Program-made: the position numbers and the translations under genes
DNA from: Venenivibrio stagnispumantis
GTDB taxonomy: Bacteria > Aquificota > Aquificia > Aquificales > Hydrogenothermaceae
NCBI RefSeq assembly: GCF_900182795.1
Contig: NZ_FXTX01000002.1
Coordinates: 91,364 to 155,363, forward strand
DNA length: 64,000 nucleotides
Direction: 5' to 3'
The notes under the pieces: generated by a model
What the model was told of the DNA's origin: nothing
What the model saw: the letters and a program-made list of their open reading frames with translations, nothing else
Databases searched by the model: none
Shown: in pieces, positions 9,461 through 17,865 of the stretch
Numbering within the stretch: position 1 is the stretch's first letter
Layout: every line of letters begins with the position of its first letter

Positions 9461-9532
9461 ATAGTAAAAGGTAATCAAATATAATCAAAAGATTATAAAA
9501 AGTTATATCCTTCTACTATCTTGCAGAGTACC
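9448..9532 (-). repeat. Long hairpin at the 3' end of tnpB (possible omega-RNA/transposon-end structure)
   Basis: Arms 9448-9471 and 9509-9532 are complementary over GGTACTCT plus 13 further positions, separated by a 3-nt internal loop. The one non-Watson-Crick position is a G.U pair if the minus strand is transcribed and an A/C mismatch on the plus strand. A second small hairpin, ATAATC/GATTAT (9481-9496), lies in the loop and covers the tnpB stop codon. There is no T-run, so a simple terminator is unlikely. Confidence 0.6.
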
Positions 9533-11163
9533 CGATTTTGCCTACTACCCGTTATTTGTAGCATTTCTACTACAAACTCACGGGATACTTGTAATAAATC
9601 TTTTATCTTTAACTTAATTGGTCTTGATAACTTGTCAATTAATAGTTTAGTGTTATTTATTAGTGGCATAGCCACTTTTCTTAATATGTTATAACTTCCT
9701 ACTGCATCTGCATTAAATATTTTGTTTGTAATATAATCTTTAAATAATCCCCTTTTTATCCTTTTACCTTGATAAAGAGTATTTAATTGTTCCCTTAATT
9801 CTTTTTCCTTTTCTTTTAACTGATTTAATTCTTTTTCCGGTAAATTGGTATTATTTAGTTCTCTTTTTACCTTTAAATATTCTTCTCCAATTTCTAAAAC
9901 TTCATTCAGATTAGCAAATGGTGATGTTTTGCTTGTAAATTCTTCTGATATTTCTTCTGTTTCTATTCCATATTCTTCAAGTTTATATTTTAGCATATCT
10001 ATTATTTTTCTAAATGGTATGCTTACAAAATGTTGATTTGTTTTATTCCCTAAATCTATTCCATCTTTACTATTCGTTGCTCCATTTCCTATTATTACTT
10101 TTTTGTGTCCTGTTTCATATAGATAATCTGCTATCTTTTTTGTTATTTGATGGAAAATATTATTTAAATATCTTTCTCTGAATGCTGATAGTTGTTTTTG
10201 TTTATTTATTAATTCTCCTTTCTTTTGTTTTAAACCATCAGTATTTAAATCATCTTTTGATAATTTATTTATTTGATTTTGCAGTAAATCTATTTCTGAT
10301 TGTATTTTTGCTTTTTCTTTGTTAAACCATTGATTGAACGATTTTATTTCTTTACCACTGATTATTAGAGTTCTTAAACTTGGATTATTGCTAAATATTG
10401 TAATCAGATTATTTAATCCTAAATCTATTCCTGCAATATATTTTTGTTCTGCTTTTTCTATCTCAATTTTTTTTGTATAAACTACATCAATATAAGCATC
10501 AGTTCCTATGGTTTTTATTTTTATTGATTTTATCTTCTCTCCATCTATATATTCTGGTAATTTAACTTTTATATATCTTGAATTCTCATCATCAAATGTT
10601 AATCTAACTAATAAATATCTATCATCTATAATATCAAAACTATTAGCATTTAACTCAACGGTAAAAGATACAATATCCTTTAATTTCTTTGCTTTCGGTG
10701 GTTTTGGTTTTCCTCTGAATTTACTTGGATTTTTTGCATATTTTTTTATAGATTTGAAATAACTATTATAATCTTTGATATATTGTCTTATTACTGATTG
10801 AACAGCATAAACATTTTTTACCTTTTCTTTTTGCTGTTTTAATTTAACTATAAAATCTTTTAATTCTTGATTTTTCTCAATATTTTGTAAAATACCATTA
10901 TATTCTTTTAATTTTTCTTCTTTAGATTTTTTAATATTACCATTTTCATCTTTTGTATCTCTTGGTCTATATGGTTTATCTGATAAAAGATTAAATAAAT
11001 AACTTTCGTTTAAAATGATATATCCATAAGTTTTGTAATAGATTTGGTTAAAGATAATAAGGAGATTCCTAAAATGTGCTAATTCATATTGAAGATTTAA
11101 AATTCTATCTTTTCTTTGTTTTCCACTTATCCTAATGCTTAATGCTCTTTTATAGGATTTCAT
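9493..11163 (-). CDS. tnpB: TnpB-family RNA-guided nuclease homologue, rearranged active site
   Basis: 556 residues, longer than the usual 350-450. The RuvC-like core is recognisable: GIDLGLNNL supplies the first Asp (D247) and NADAVGSYNI the last (D486). At the strand that normally ends in the catalytic Glu the sequence is KVIIGNGATNS, with Asn360 in its place, and the usual CxxC zinc finger is missing, replaced by SEEFTSKTSPFA and a charged coiled-coil insertion. A subgroup of TnpB proteins has this layout; a glutamate at 407/408 may substitute. Family role: RNA-guided DNA cleavage that helps retain the transposon. No ribosome binding site; TATAAT ends 7 nt before the ATG. Confidence 0.85.
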   Translation of the reverse strand: MKSYKRALSIRISGKQRKDRILNLQYELAHFRNLLIIFNQIYYKTYGYIILNESYLFNLLSDKPYRPRDTKDENGNIKKSKEEKLKEYNGILQNIEKNQELKDFIVKLKQQKEKVKNVYAVQSVIRQYIKDYNSYFKSIKKYAKNPSKFRGKPKPPKAKKLKDIVSFTVELNANSFDIIDDRYLLVRLTFDDENSRYIKVKLPEYIDGEKIKSIKIKTIGTDAYIDVVYTKKIEIEKAEQKYIAGIDLGLNNLITIFSNNPSLRTLIISGKEIKSFNQWFNKEKAKIQSEIDLLQNQINKLSKDDLNTDGLKQKKGELINKQKQLSAFRERYLNNIFHQITKKIADYLYETGHKKVIIGNGATNSKDGIDLGNKTNQHFVSIPFRKIIDMLKYKLEEYGIETEEISEEFTSKTSPFANLNEVLEIGEEYLKVKRELNNTNLPEKELNQLKEKEKELREQLNTLYQGKRIKRGLFKDYITNKIFNADAVGSYNILRKVAMPLINNTKLLIDKLSRPIKLKIKDLLQVSREFVVEMLQITGSRQNRVLCKIVEGYNFL

Positions 11164-11205
11164 ATATAATATTATACAATCTTTTGTTATTATTTGATAT
11201 AATTT

Positions 11206-12267
11206 TTATAAAAATAAGGAACTATATTTAATTATTTTAGTAAAAAATGAGATGAAATCCTTGGAGATTTCTATTCTTGGAAGTTTGTGAAAATTTTGAT
11301 TTTTTCTTATTATATCTTTTTCGGTAGTATATCCGGTAAGGTAAATTTCGGAAGATAGATTAATAAGAACATCATCATAATGTCCAAATGGATAAGATAT
11401 ATGATTTACCTTTTGCCCTATCATCTCTTCAAGTTCTCTTTTTGCTTCTATTAGCTCATTTTTTACCCGATTTATTCTTTCTTCTTCTGTTTCAAAATAC
11501 AAAAATGAATTAAAATTTTTTTCAAGCTCTTTTCTTAAATTTTCTTTCCAATTTTTCTTATTGAAAAAAGATTTATCTAAATTTTTAATAAAATCCTTTA
11601 TTTCTTTTTTCAAAAAGCCTCTTTTTACTGCAAGATTATTTTTATCCGGAAAAATAGGATATCCAACTACCGGATATTCAAGAGATGAAAAATCATTTTT
11701 TTCTGAATAAGAATAAGGGGCACTCCAATGTCCATTTTTACCATCATAAAAATCTAAAATTTTATCTTCATAAAAAACCTTAGCATGAATTTTTGCATGA
11801 CCTTCTATATTAAAAACATCTTTCATTTTATTTAGTTCTGCAACTGTAAGAAAATCATAACTTTTGCCTTTTTCAAGAAATTCTTTATGTGCTTCACCCA
11901 TCCCAAGCGGTTGATATAACTGATTTTTACTTATTTTATTGTTCCAATAATCTTCCAAGCTTGGTCTTACAAAATCTTCTTTTATTATCCTTGAAGTAAT
12001 AGGAAAGATTGTTGCTTTTAAATTATACTTTTTTAGTATAGGATATGCATATACAAAATTATCTACAAAACCATCATCAAATGATATAACTATGGAGTTC
12101 CTTTTTGGTTGTTTATTTGTTGTGAGATATTCATAAACATCATCTAAGGTGATACAATCAAAATATTTTTTTATTATTTTCATCTCTATATCAAATGTAG
12201 ATACTGCCTTAGAATGTCCCCATTTTGGAATTATTTTATGATAAAAAATTACAAAAATATTAGGCAT
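11206..12267 (-). CDS. Polysaccharide deacetylase family protein
   Basis: 353 residues with a NodB-type deacetylase core: SFDDGF near 62-67 gives the catalytic Asp and metal-binding Asp, and ISYPFGHYDD near 295-304 corresponds to motif 3. The expected H-x3-H metal motif is approximated by EGHAKIHAK (near 154-162). No signal peptide or membrane helix, so the substrate is presumably met in the cytoplasm or at the inner membrane, as with deacetylases in surface-glycan synthesis. The middle 200-260 region is a lysine-rich insertion. AGAGG precedes the ATG and TGCTATAAT lies at 12310-12302. Substrate unknown. The tnpB element sits directly after its stop. Confidence 0.75.
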   Translation of the reverse strand: MPNIFVIFYHKIIPKWGHSKAVSTFDIEMKIIKKYFDCITLDDVYEYLTTNKQPKRNSIVISFDDGFVDNFVYAYPILKKYNLKATIFPITSRIIKEDFVRPSLEDYWNNKISKNQLYQPLGMGEAHKEFLEKGKSYDFLTVAELNKMKDVFNIEGHAKIHAKVFYEDKILDFYDGKNGHWSAPYSYSEKNDFSSLEYPVVGYPIFPDKNNLAVKRGFLKKEIKDFIKNLDKSFFNKKNWKENLRKELEKNFNSFLYFETEEERINRVKNELIEAKRELEEMIGQKVNHISYPFGHYDDVLINLSSEIYLTGYTTEKDIIRKNQNFHKLPRIEISKDFISFFTKIIKYSSLFL

Positions 12268-12301
12268 TAACTAAACCTCTTAAATGGATAATGAGATTGA
12301 T

Positions 12302-12310
12302 ATTATAGCA
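12302..12310 (-). promoter_or_regulatory. Extended -10 promoter for the deacetylase gene
   Basis: Read on the minus strand this is TGCTATAAT, 35 nt upstream of the ATG at 12267, with an AGAGG ribosome binding site between. Confidence 0.45.
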
Positions 12311-12343
12311 TATTTAAAAAACTGAAAAATCAATGCTATCTAA

Positions 12344-12352
12344 TGATATAAT
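12344..12352 (+). promoter_or_regulatory. Extended -10 promoter for murE, leaderless spacing
   Basis: TGATATAAT (TGn + TATAAT at 12347-12352) ends 7 nt before the murE ATG at 12360, so the predicted +1 is at or next to the start codon. No ribosome binding site is present. Confidence 0.5.
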
Positions 12353-12359
12353 TATATAC

Positions 12360-13835
12360 ATGAAAATAGAAAAAATATTAAATTATGTAGAGCTTTTTTA
12401 TAAAGGGAATGATAAAGAGATATTACATATTACCCAAAACTCAAAAGATATAAAAGAAAATACATTATTTATTGCCATAAAAGGAACTAAATTTGATGGG
12501 CATTCTTTTGTCCTTGATGCTATAAAAAATGGTGTAATTGGAGTTGTTTTAGAAGATAGGCAGTTAGCCGATAAATTAAAAAAAGAGTTTAATGATATAA
12601 ATATATTTTTATCTGATAACACAAAAAAAGCATTATCTTTTATTGCTTCTGAATTTTTTGAAAATCCTTCAAAAGATTTAAAAATAATCGGTATTACCGG
12701 AACAAATGGTAAAACTACAACTTCAAATTTACTTGCTACATATTACGAACTACTTGGAGAAAAAGTAGGAATAATAGGAACTATAAATCATAGAGTTGGA
12801 AATGAGATACTATCAGAAGGTATGACAACGCCGGACCATATAAAATGGCAACAATTGCTTAAAACAATGAAAGATAAAGGAGCCTCTGTTGTAGTTGCAG
12901 AAATATCTTCCCATGCATTAGACCAAGATAGAGTTTATGCAACAAAGTTTCACGGAGCAATATTTACCAATCTAACCCAAGACCATCTTGATTATCATAA
13001 AGATATGGAAAATTATTTTTTGGCTAAAAGAAAATTATTTGAAATGCTTGATAATAACCGGACTGCTTCCATTAATACAGATGATTTTTATGGAAAAAGA
13101 ATTTACCAAGAATTTAAAGATAGATTAAATATAATCAGTTATGGAAAAGAAAATGCAGATTTTAAAATCGGTGATATAAAACAAGATTTAGAAGGGACAG
13201 AGTTTGAATTTATTTATAATGGAGAAAAAAGCATTGTAAAAACAAAATTAATCGGTGAATTTAATGTTTATAATCTTTCTGCTGTAATCTCATTTCTAAT
13301 AAAAGAAGGAGTAGATAAAGATTTTTTAATAAAAAATGCTGTTAAATTAAATCCGGTAAAAGGAAGATTTGAAATAGTTAAAGGTAAAGGATTTATAGCT
13401 GTTATAGATTATGCCCATACGCCGGATGGATTAGAGAATTTGTTAAAAACAGTCAGAAAGCTAAAAAATATAAATAGGGTTATAACAATATTTGGAGCCG
13501 GTGGAGATAGGGATAAAACAAAGAGAGCACCTATGGGAGAGATTGCAGAAAGATATTCAGACATAATAATATTAACATCAGACAATCCAAGGTCAGAAAA
13601 TCCTTTAGATATAATAGAAGATATAAAAAAAGGAATAAAATCAAAAAATATCATCATTCAGCCAGACAGAGAAAAAGCAATAAAAACCGGTATAGAGATG
13701 GCAAAAGAAGGAGATATTGTAGTTATAGCCGGTAAAGGACATGAAAATTATCAAATAATAGGAGATAATATTATATATTTTGATGATAAAGAGATAGCAG
13801 AAAAATATATAAGGAGCAGAGATGATAATAGATGA
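12360..13835 (+). CDS. murE: UDP-N-acetylmuramoyl-L-alanyl-D-glutamate--2,6-diaminopimelate ligase
   Basis: 491 residues. The Mur-ligase ATP-binding loop GITGTNGKTTT (near 116), the central SSHALDQ and NLTQDHLDYH blocks, and the C-terminal SDNPRSENP are all present. DNPR is the family motif that selects meso-diaminopimelate over lysine, so the peptidoglycan should be DAP-type. It acts in the cytoplasm, adding the third stem-peptide residue. ATG 12360 is preferred over the in-frame ATG at 12333 because the -10 box lies between them and the resulting N-terminus (MKIEKIL) fits relatives. It overlaps the next gene by 14 nt. Confidence 0.95.
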   Translation: MKIEKILNYVELFYKGNDKEILHITQNSKDIKENTLFIAIKGTKFDGHSFVLDAIKNGVIGVVLEDRQLADKLKKEFNDINIFLSDNTKKALSFIASEFFENPSKDLKIIGITGTNGKTTTSNLLATYYELLGEKVGIIGTINHRVGNEILSEGMTTPDHIKWQQLLKTMKDKGASVVVAEISSHALDQDRVYATKFHGAIFTNLTQDHLDYHKDMENYFLAKRKLFEMLDNNRTASINTDDFYGKRIYQEFKDRLNIISYGKENADFKIGDIKQDLEGTEFEFIYNGEKSIVKTKLIGEFNVYNLSAVISFLIKEGVDKDFLIKNAVKLNPVKGRFEIVKGKGFIAVIDYAHTPDGLENLLKTVRKLKNINRVITIFGAGGDRDKTKRAPMGEIAERYSDIIILTSDNPRSENPLDIIEDIKKGIKSKNIIIQPDREKAIKTGIEMAKEGDIVVIAGKGHENYQIIGDNIIYFDDKEIAEKYIRSRDDNR

Positions 13836-14430
13836 AAAAATAAAAGAGCAGTTAAAAAATGAGTTTTTACAGCTTAAAGAACCGGTTAATTTAGTTTTAA
13901 AATCAGATAATAGCCAAAACTCATTAAAGATAGAAAAATTACTTGAAGAGATAGCTTCTTTATCCGAAAAAATAACTTTTTTGAAAGAAGATTTTGACAC
14001 AAAATATTCACCATGTATAGCAATAAACTGGCCTGAGAAAGAAACAGGAATAAGATTTGCAGGTATTCCAGTAGGAGGAGAATTTAAAACATTTATAGAT
14101 AGTATTATTATGGTTTCAAGGAATGAGTATGATATATCAGAAAGGATTTTAGAGTTTTTGGAAGAGATAGATAAACCGGTAGATATAAAAATATTTATTA
14201 CAAATAGTTGTGGTTGGTGTCCGCCGGCAGTTAAAAAAGCATACAGCTTTGCCCTTGCTAATGATTTTATAAAAGCAACTGCCATAGATTGTTATCTTTT
14301 TCAGGAAGAAGCATTAAAATACAATGTTTCAGCAGTTCCCAAAATAGTTATAAATGATAAAGTTGAATTTGTAGGAGCAAGAGAAGATAATGAATTCCTT
14401 GGTTATATAATTTCTGCTATTGAGAGGTAA
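13822..14430 (+). CDS. Protein disulfide oxidoreductase-like (two glutaredoxin/thioredoxin units)
   Basis: 202 residues arranged as two thioredoxin-fold halves, the layout of the PDO proteins of hyperthermophilic archaea and Aquificales. The C-terminal half holds the redox site SCGWCPP (Cys130, Cys133) and the cis-proline segment SAVPKIVI. The N-terminal half keeps the fold and a cis-proline-like AGIPVGGEF, but its active site is reduced to YSPC (a single cysteine at 65). Family role: making and shuffling disulfides in cytoplasmic proteins of thermophiles. AAGGAG precedes the ATG, and the gene overlaps murE, so the two are translated from one mRNA. Confidence 0.8.
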   Translation: MIIDEKIKEQLKNEFLQLKEPVNLVLKSDNSQNSLKIEKLLEEIASLSEKITFLKEDFDTKYSPCIAINWPEKETGIRFAGIPVGGEFKTFIDSIIMVSRNEYDISERILEFLEEIDKPVDIKIFITNSCGWCPPAVKKAYSFALANDFIKATAIDCYLFQEEALKYNVSAVPKIVINDKVEFVGAREDNEFLGYIISAIER

Positions 14431-14432
14431 TA

Positions 14433-15557
14433 TTGAAAACAATAGCAATACTTGGTTCAACCGGTTCAGTAGGTTCCCAAACGGTAGATATAGCATTAAA
14501 ATATAAAGATAAGATAAAAGTTAAAGCTATTTCAGCCTCCAAAATCTCCGAAAAATTGATTAAACAAATAGAAATTCTAAAACCTGAATATGTTTATATA
14601 GAAAATCCAAACCAAAAATTAAACAATGTAAAATTATTAACCGGTGAAGATGGCTTAAAAAAGCTTTGTGATTTAGAGATTGATTTATATATAAATGCAG
14701 TATCCGGTATAAACGGAATAAAGCCAACATATTATTTATTAAACAACGGAAAAAATCTTGCAACTGCAAATAAAGAAGCAATTATCTGCCTTGGAGAGAT
14801 ATTAAAAGAAAAATATAAATATATATTTCCTATAGATAGCGAGCATTCTGCTATTTTTCAGGTATTAAAAACTGGAAAGAAAGAAGATATAAAAAGAATA
14901 ATTCTAACAGCATCAGGCGGACCTTTTTTATACAAAGATATAAAAGAGTTTGAAAATATAACAATACAAGAAGCCCTTTCCCATCCAAAATGGAAAATGG
15001 GAAACAAAATAACAATAGATAGTGCAACCCTTATGAATAAAGGCTTAGAAGTAATAGAAGCCCATTATTTATTTGATATTCCTTATAAAAAGATAGATGT
15101 AGTTATTCATCCGGATAGTATTATCCATGGAATGGTTGAATTTATAGATGGGACAGTAATAGCAAATTTATCTGTGCCTGATATGAGAATACCTATATCT
15201 TATGCAATATCTTATCCTGAGAGATGGATAATAGATAATAATTATTTAGATTTTTCAAAAATTGGAAATTTAAAATTTTTAAATCCTGATAAAGAAAAAT
15301 TTCCTTTACTTGATATTGCTATACAAGCAGGTAAAAAAGGCTCATTTTATCCAATCGTTTTAACAGTTGCAGATGAAATAGCTGTTAGCTGGTTTTTGGA
15401 AGGAAAAATAAAATTTATAGATATTCCTGAAATCATTCAGAAAACTATTGAAAAATCAAATTTTAAAACTCCTGAAAATCTTGATGATATATTAAATATA
15501 ATTGATGAAACAAAGAAATATATGGATAATTTATTAATTTCTATCATACAAAATTGA
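14433..15557 (+). CDS. dxr: 1-deoxy-D-xylulose 5-phosphate reductoisomerase
   Basis: 374 residues, standard length. The N-terminal NADPH-binding motif GSTGSVGSQT, the metal-binding PIDSEHSA, the ASGGPF block and MNKGLEVIEAHYLF are all present. It converts DXP to MEP in non-mevalonate isoprenoid synthesis. Start is a TTG with GAGAGGT 4-5 nt upstream, 2 nt after the preceding stop. It is followed by rseP, the classical dxr neighbour in many bacteria. Confidence 0.96.
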   Translation: MKTIAILGSTGSVGSQTVDIALKYKDKIKVKAISASKISEKLIKQIEILKPEYVYIENPNQKLNNVKLLTGEDGLKKLCDLEIDLYINAVSGINGIKPTYYLLNNGKNLATANKEAIICLGEILKEKYKYIFPIDSEHSAIFQVLKTGKKEDIKRIILTASGGPFLYKDIKEFENITIQEALSHPKWKMGNKITIDSATLMNKGLEVIEAHYLFDIPYKKIDVVIHPDSIIHGMVEFIDGTVIANLSVPDMRIPISYAISYPERWIIDNNYLDFSKIGNLKFLNPDKEKFPLLDIAIQAGKKGSFYPIVLTVADEIAVSWFLEGKIKFIDIPEIIQKTIEKSNFKTPENLDDILNIIDETKKYMDNLLISIIQN

Positions 15558-15606
15558 TTATGGATGTGTTATCTTAATTAGTTAATTTTTAAAGGAGGAA
15601 GAAAAG

Positions 15607-16929
15607 TTGCTTAGTTTAGTTGCATTTTTAATAATGATAGGATTACTTATCACGATACACGAACTTGGACATTTTTTATTTGCAAGAATGTTTGGTGTTA
15701 AAGTTGAAACATTTTCCATAGGATTTGGCCCACCATTAATTAGATGGAGAGGAAAAGAAACAGAATATCAGATTGCAGCCATTCCACTTGGTGGATATGT
15801 AAAAATGTATGGTGAAGATTCTATGACAGAGCCGGTTCAGGGAAAAGTTAATAAAGAAGCTTATAACGACCCCCGTTCTTTCCATTCTAAACCAAGATGG
15901 CAAAAAATGTTAATAGCATTTGCAGGACCTTTATTTAATATTATTCTTGCTATTATACTTTTTATAGTTGTTTATACAACCGGCATTACAGAACCGGCTT
16001 ATCTAACACAGCCGGTAAAAGTAGGATATGTAGAAAAAGGAAGTTATGCAGAAAAAGCAGGCATTCAAGTTGGAGACCAGATTATTAAAGTAAATGGAAA
16101 AGAGATTAAAAATTGGAAAGAATTTACCGTAGAAGTTGGGATGAAAGCCGGAAAAACTGTTAATTTTGAAATACTCAGAGGCTCGGAAAAAATTATAATT
16201 CCTGTATCTGTTCCGGAAGATATAACAAAAGAAAACATAGGAATATCTCCTATTATAAAGCCGATAGTTGGAGCAGTTATGAAAAACTCTCCAGCAGAAA
16301 AAGCCGGACTTAAAGAAAAAGATATAATTCTTGCAGTCAATGGAAAACCTATAAATACATGGTTTGAGTTTGTAGATTATATGCTTTCTTTAAAAGAAAA
16401 TAAACCACTAAATTTACTTATTAAAAGAGATAACCAGATTATAACAGTTAATTTAACTCCGGAATACAATGAAACAGTTAAAAGATATACCATAGGAATA
16501 TCTCCACTTTTTGAAACAAAGATTATAAAATATCCATTTGTGGAAGCTATAAATAAAGCATTTGAAAAAACAAAAGAGTTAACAGTTGCAATATATAAAG
16601 TGGTTGTCGGATTATTTACAGGAGAAGTTTCTTTTAAAACCCTTGGAGGCCCCATTGCAATAGCCCAATTCTCCGGTCAAGCATTGGAAACAGGTATAAC
16701 AACTTATCTATTTACCATAGCATTTATATCTCTACAACTTGGGTATCTAAATTTATTACCGATACCTGTATTAGATGGAGGTTTAATATTTATCCTTTTA
16801 ATAGAAAGTATTATCAGAAGACCTTTACCTGAAAAAGCAAAAGAATATCTTGCTTATGTAGGATTTGCATTGCTTGGAACACTTATGATATTCGTCATTT
16901 TCAATGATATATTAAAGGTATTAAGATAA
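15607..16929 (+). CDS. rseP: Site-2 intramembrane metalloprotease RseP
   Basis: 440 residues with four membrane helices. The zinc-binding HELGH is at about 17-21 in the first helix, and the second metal ligand motif NLLPIPVLDGG is in the C-terminal helix region. Two PDZ domains lie between (near 130-210 and 215-290), as in E. coli RseP. It cleaves membrane proteins such as anti-sigma factors or leftover signal peptides within the inner membrane. The start is a TTG preceded by AAAGGAGG. Confidence 0.94.
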   Translation: MLSLVAFLIMIGLLITIHELGHFLFARMFGVKVETFSIGFGPPLIRWRGKETEYQIAAIPLGGYVKMYGEDSMTEPVQGKVNKEAYNDPRSFHSKPRWQKMLIAFAGPLFNIILAIILFIVVYTTGITEPAYLTQPVKVGYVEKGSYAEKAGIQVGDQIIKVNGKEIKNWKEFTVEVGMKAGKTVNFEILRGSEKIIIPVSVPEDITKENIGISPIIKPIVGAVMKNSPAEKAGLKEKDIILAVNGKPINTWFEFVDYMLSLKENKPLNLLIKRDNQIITVNLTPEYNETVKRYTIGISPLFETKIIKYPFVEAINKAFEKTKELTVAIYKVVVGLFTGEVSFKTLGGPIAIAQFSGQALETGITTYLFTIAFISLQLGYLNLLPIPVLDGGLIFILLIESIIRRPLPEKAKEYLAYVGFALLGTLMIFVIFNDILKVLR

Positions 16930-16970
16930 TTTATATAATTTTTATATTTTCTATATATGAGGTATATTAA

Positions 16971-17444
16971 ATGGCTACTAAAGTCGGGATTATTGTTTTA
17001 AGTGGAACCCTTGATAAAGCTATGCCTGCATTTATCATTGGAACGACTGCTGCAGCAATGGGTATGGAAGTAGGAATGTTTTTCAGCTTTTATGGATTAA
17101 ATGTTATTCATAAAGAAAAAATGAAAAATCTAAAAGTATCTCCTGTTGGAAATCCTGCTATGCCTATTCCGGTTCCACAGATATTTACAATACTTCCCGG
17201 AATGATGGATTTTGCCACAGCAATGATGAAAGATATGATGAAAAAGCATAAAGTTCCATCTATAGAAGAGCTAATAAATCAAGCAAAAGAGCTTGATGTT
17301 AAATTATATCCTTGTCAGATGGCTATGAGTTTATTTGGATATAAAGAAGAAGATTTAATAGATGGATTACAAAAACCTGCCGGTGCTGCTACATTTTTAA
17401 ATTTTGTAAATGCAGGAGAAAAATCCCTTATCCTAAATTTCTAA
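16971..17444 (+). CDS. DsrE/DsrF/DsrH-like (DsrE2-type) sulfur-carrier family protein
   Basis: 157 residues, starting with KVGIIVLSGTLDKAMPAFIIGTTAAAMG, the alpha/beta DsrE-like fold. The conserved Cys of the DsrE2 group is in LYPCQMAMSLFGY (near 114). A hydrophobic middle region rich in Met and Pro (residues 58-85) is typical of DsrE2. In sulfur-oxidising bacteria these proteins, often with TusA and rhodanese partners, bind sulfane sulfur and pass it to the oxidation machinery; here no such partners are adjacent, so the role is inferred. Ribosome binding site GAGGT. Its 3' end overlaps cvpA on the other strand by 17 nt. Confidence 0.82.
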   Translation: MATKVGIIVLSGTLDKAMPAFIIGTTAAAMGMEVGMFFSFYGLNVIHKEKMKNLKVSPVGNPAMPIPVPQIFTILPGMMDFATAMMKDMMKKHKVPSIEELINQAKELDVKLYPCQMAMSLFGYKEEDLIDGLQKPAGAATFLNFVNAGEKSLILNF

Positions 17445-17862
17445 AAATTTCTATAATTTTAGATTTAGAAACTAAAAGATTAATAATCTGATTATTTTTT
17501 GATAGGGCATTCAATAGATATAAAATAGAAAAAAAGATAGCGATGCCGAGTATAAAACCGGCTATCCTATCTGTTATTTTTATATATTTTTTCTTATGGA
17601 TATATTGTCTCAACGTTATATATAAAAATTGAGAAACAGAAAGAGACAAAATAACAATAAAAATAAATGATAATAAATCAATAATCATTATATTTCCACC
17701 AAAAAAATGGGACATAAATACAGATAAAGATTTATGAAAAGGAATAGCAATTAATATACCGGCAATTAAGCCAATATATTTAAAAAAAATATTTGTAAAT
17801 CCTTTATAAATACCACCTATTGTAAGATATAAAAACAAAGAAAGAAAAGCAATATCTATCAT
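17428..17862 (-). CDS. CvpA family inner-membrane protein
   Basis: 144 residues with four predicted membrane helices, beginning MIDIAFLSLFLYLTIGGIYKGF, which matches the CvpA pattern (D-x3-L...G-x2-G). CvpA proteins are required for colicin V production in E. coli and linked to envelope stress resistance, but their biochemical function is unknown. The gene is the last of the rpsU-yqeY-cvpA group, with a 3-nt gap to yqeY. Confidence 0.75.
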   Translation of the reverse strand: MIDIAFLSLFLYLTIGGIYKGFTNIFFKYIGLIAGILIAIPFHKSLSVFMSHFFGGNIMIIDLLSFIFIVILSLSVSQFLYITLRQYIHKKKYIKITDRIAGFILGIAIFFSILYLLNALSKNNQIINLLVSKSKIIEIFRNLG

Positions 17863-17865
17863 TTT

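Larger units (their letters stand above)
9448..11199 (-). mobile_element. TnpB-only insertion element with imperfect terminal inverted repeats
   Basis: The stretches 9473-9500 and 11172-11199 are inverted copies of one another, matching at 22 of 28 ungapped positions including ATCAAATA and CAAAAGATT. They bracket the tnpB gene closely: its stop lies in one and its start 9 nt inside the other. No tnpA transposase gene is present, so the element would need to be mobilised in trans. The outer limits are uncertain; the hairpin at 9448-9532 may be part of the element. Confidence 0.55.

Noticed and set aside
9448..9532. Long hairpin as a bidirectional terminator between the MNT and tnpB genes
   Set aside because: No T-run follows on either strand.
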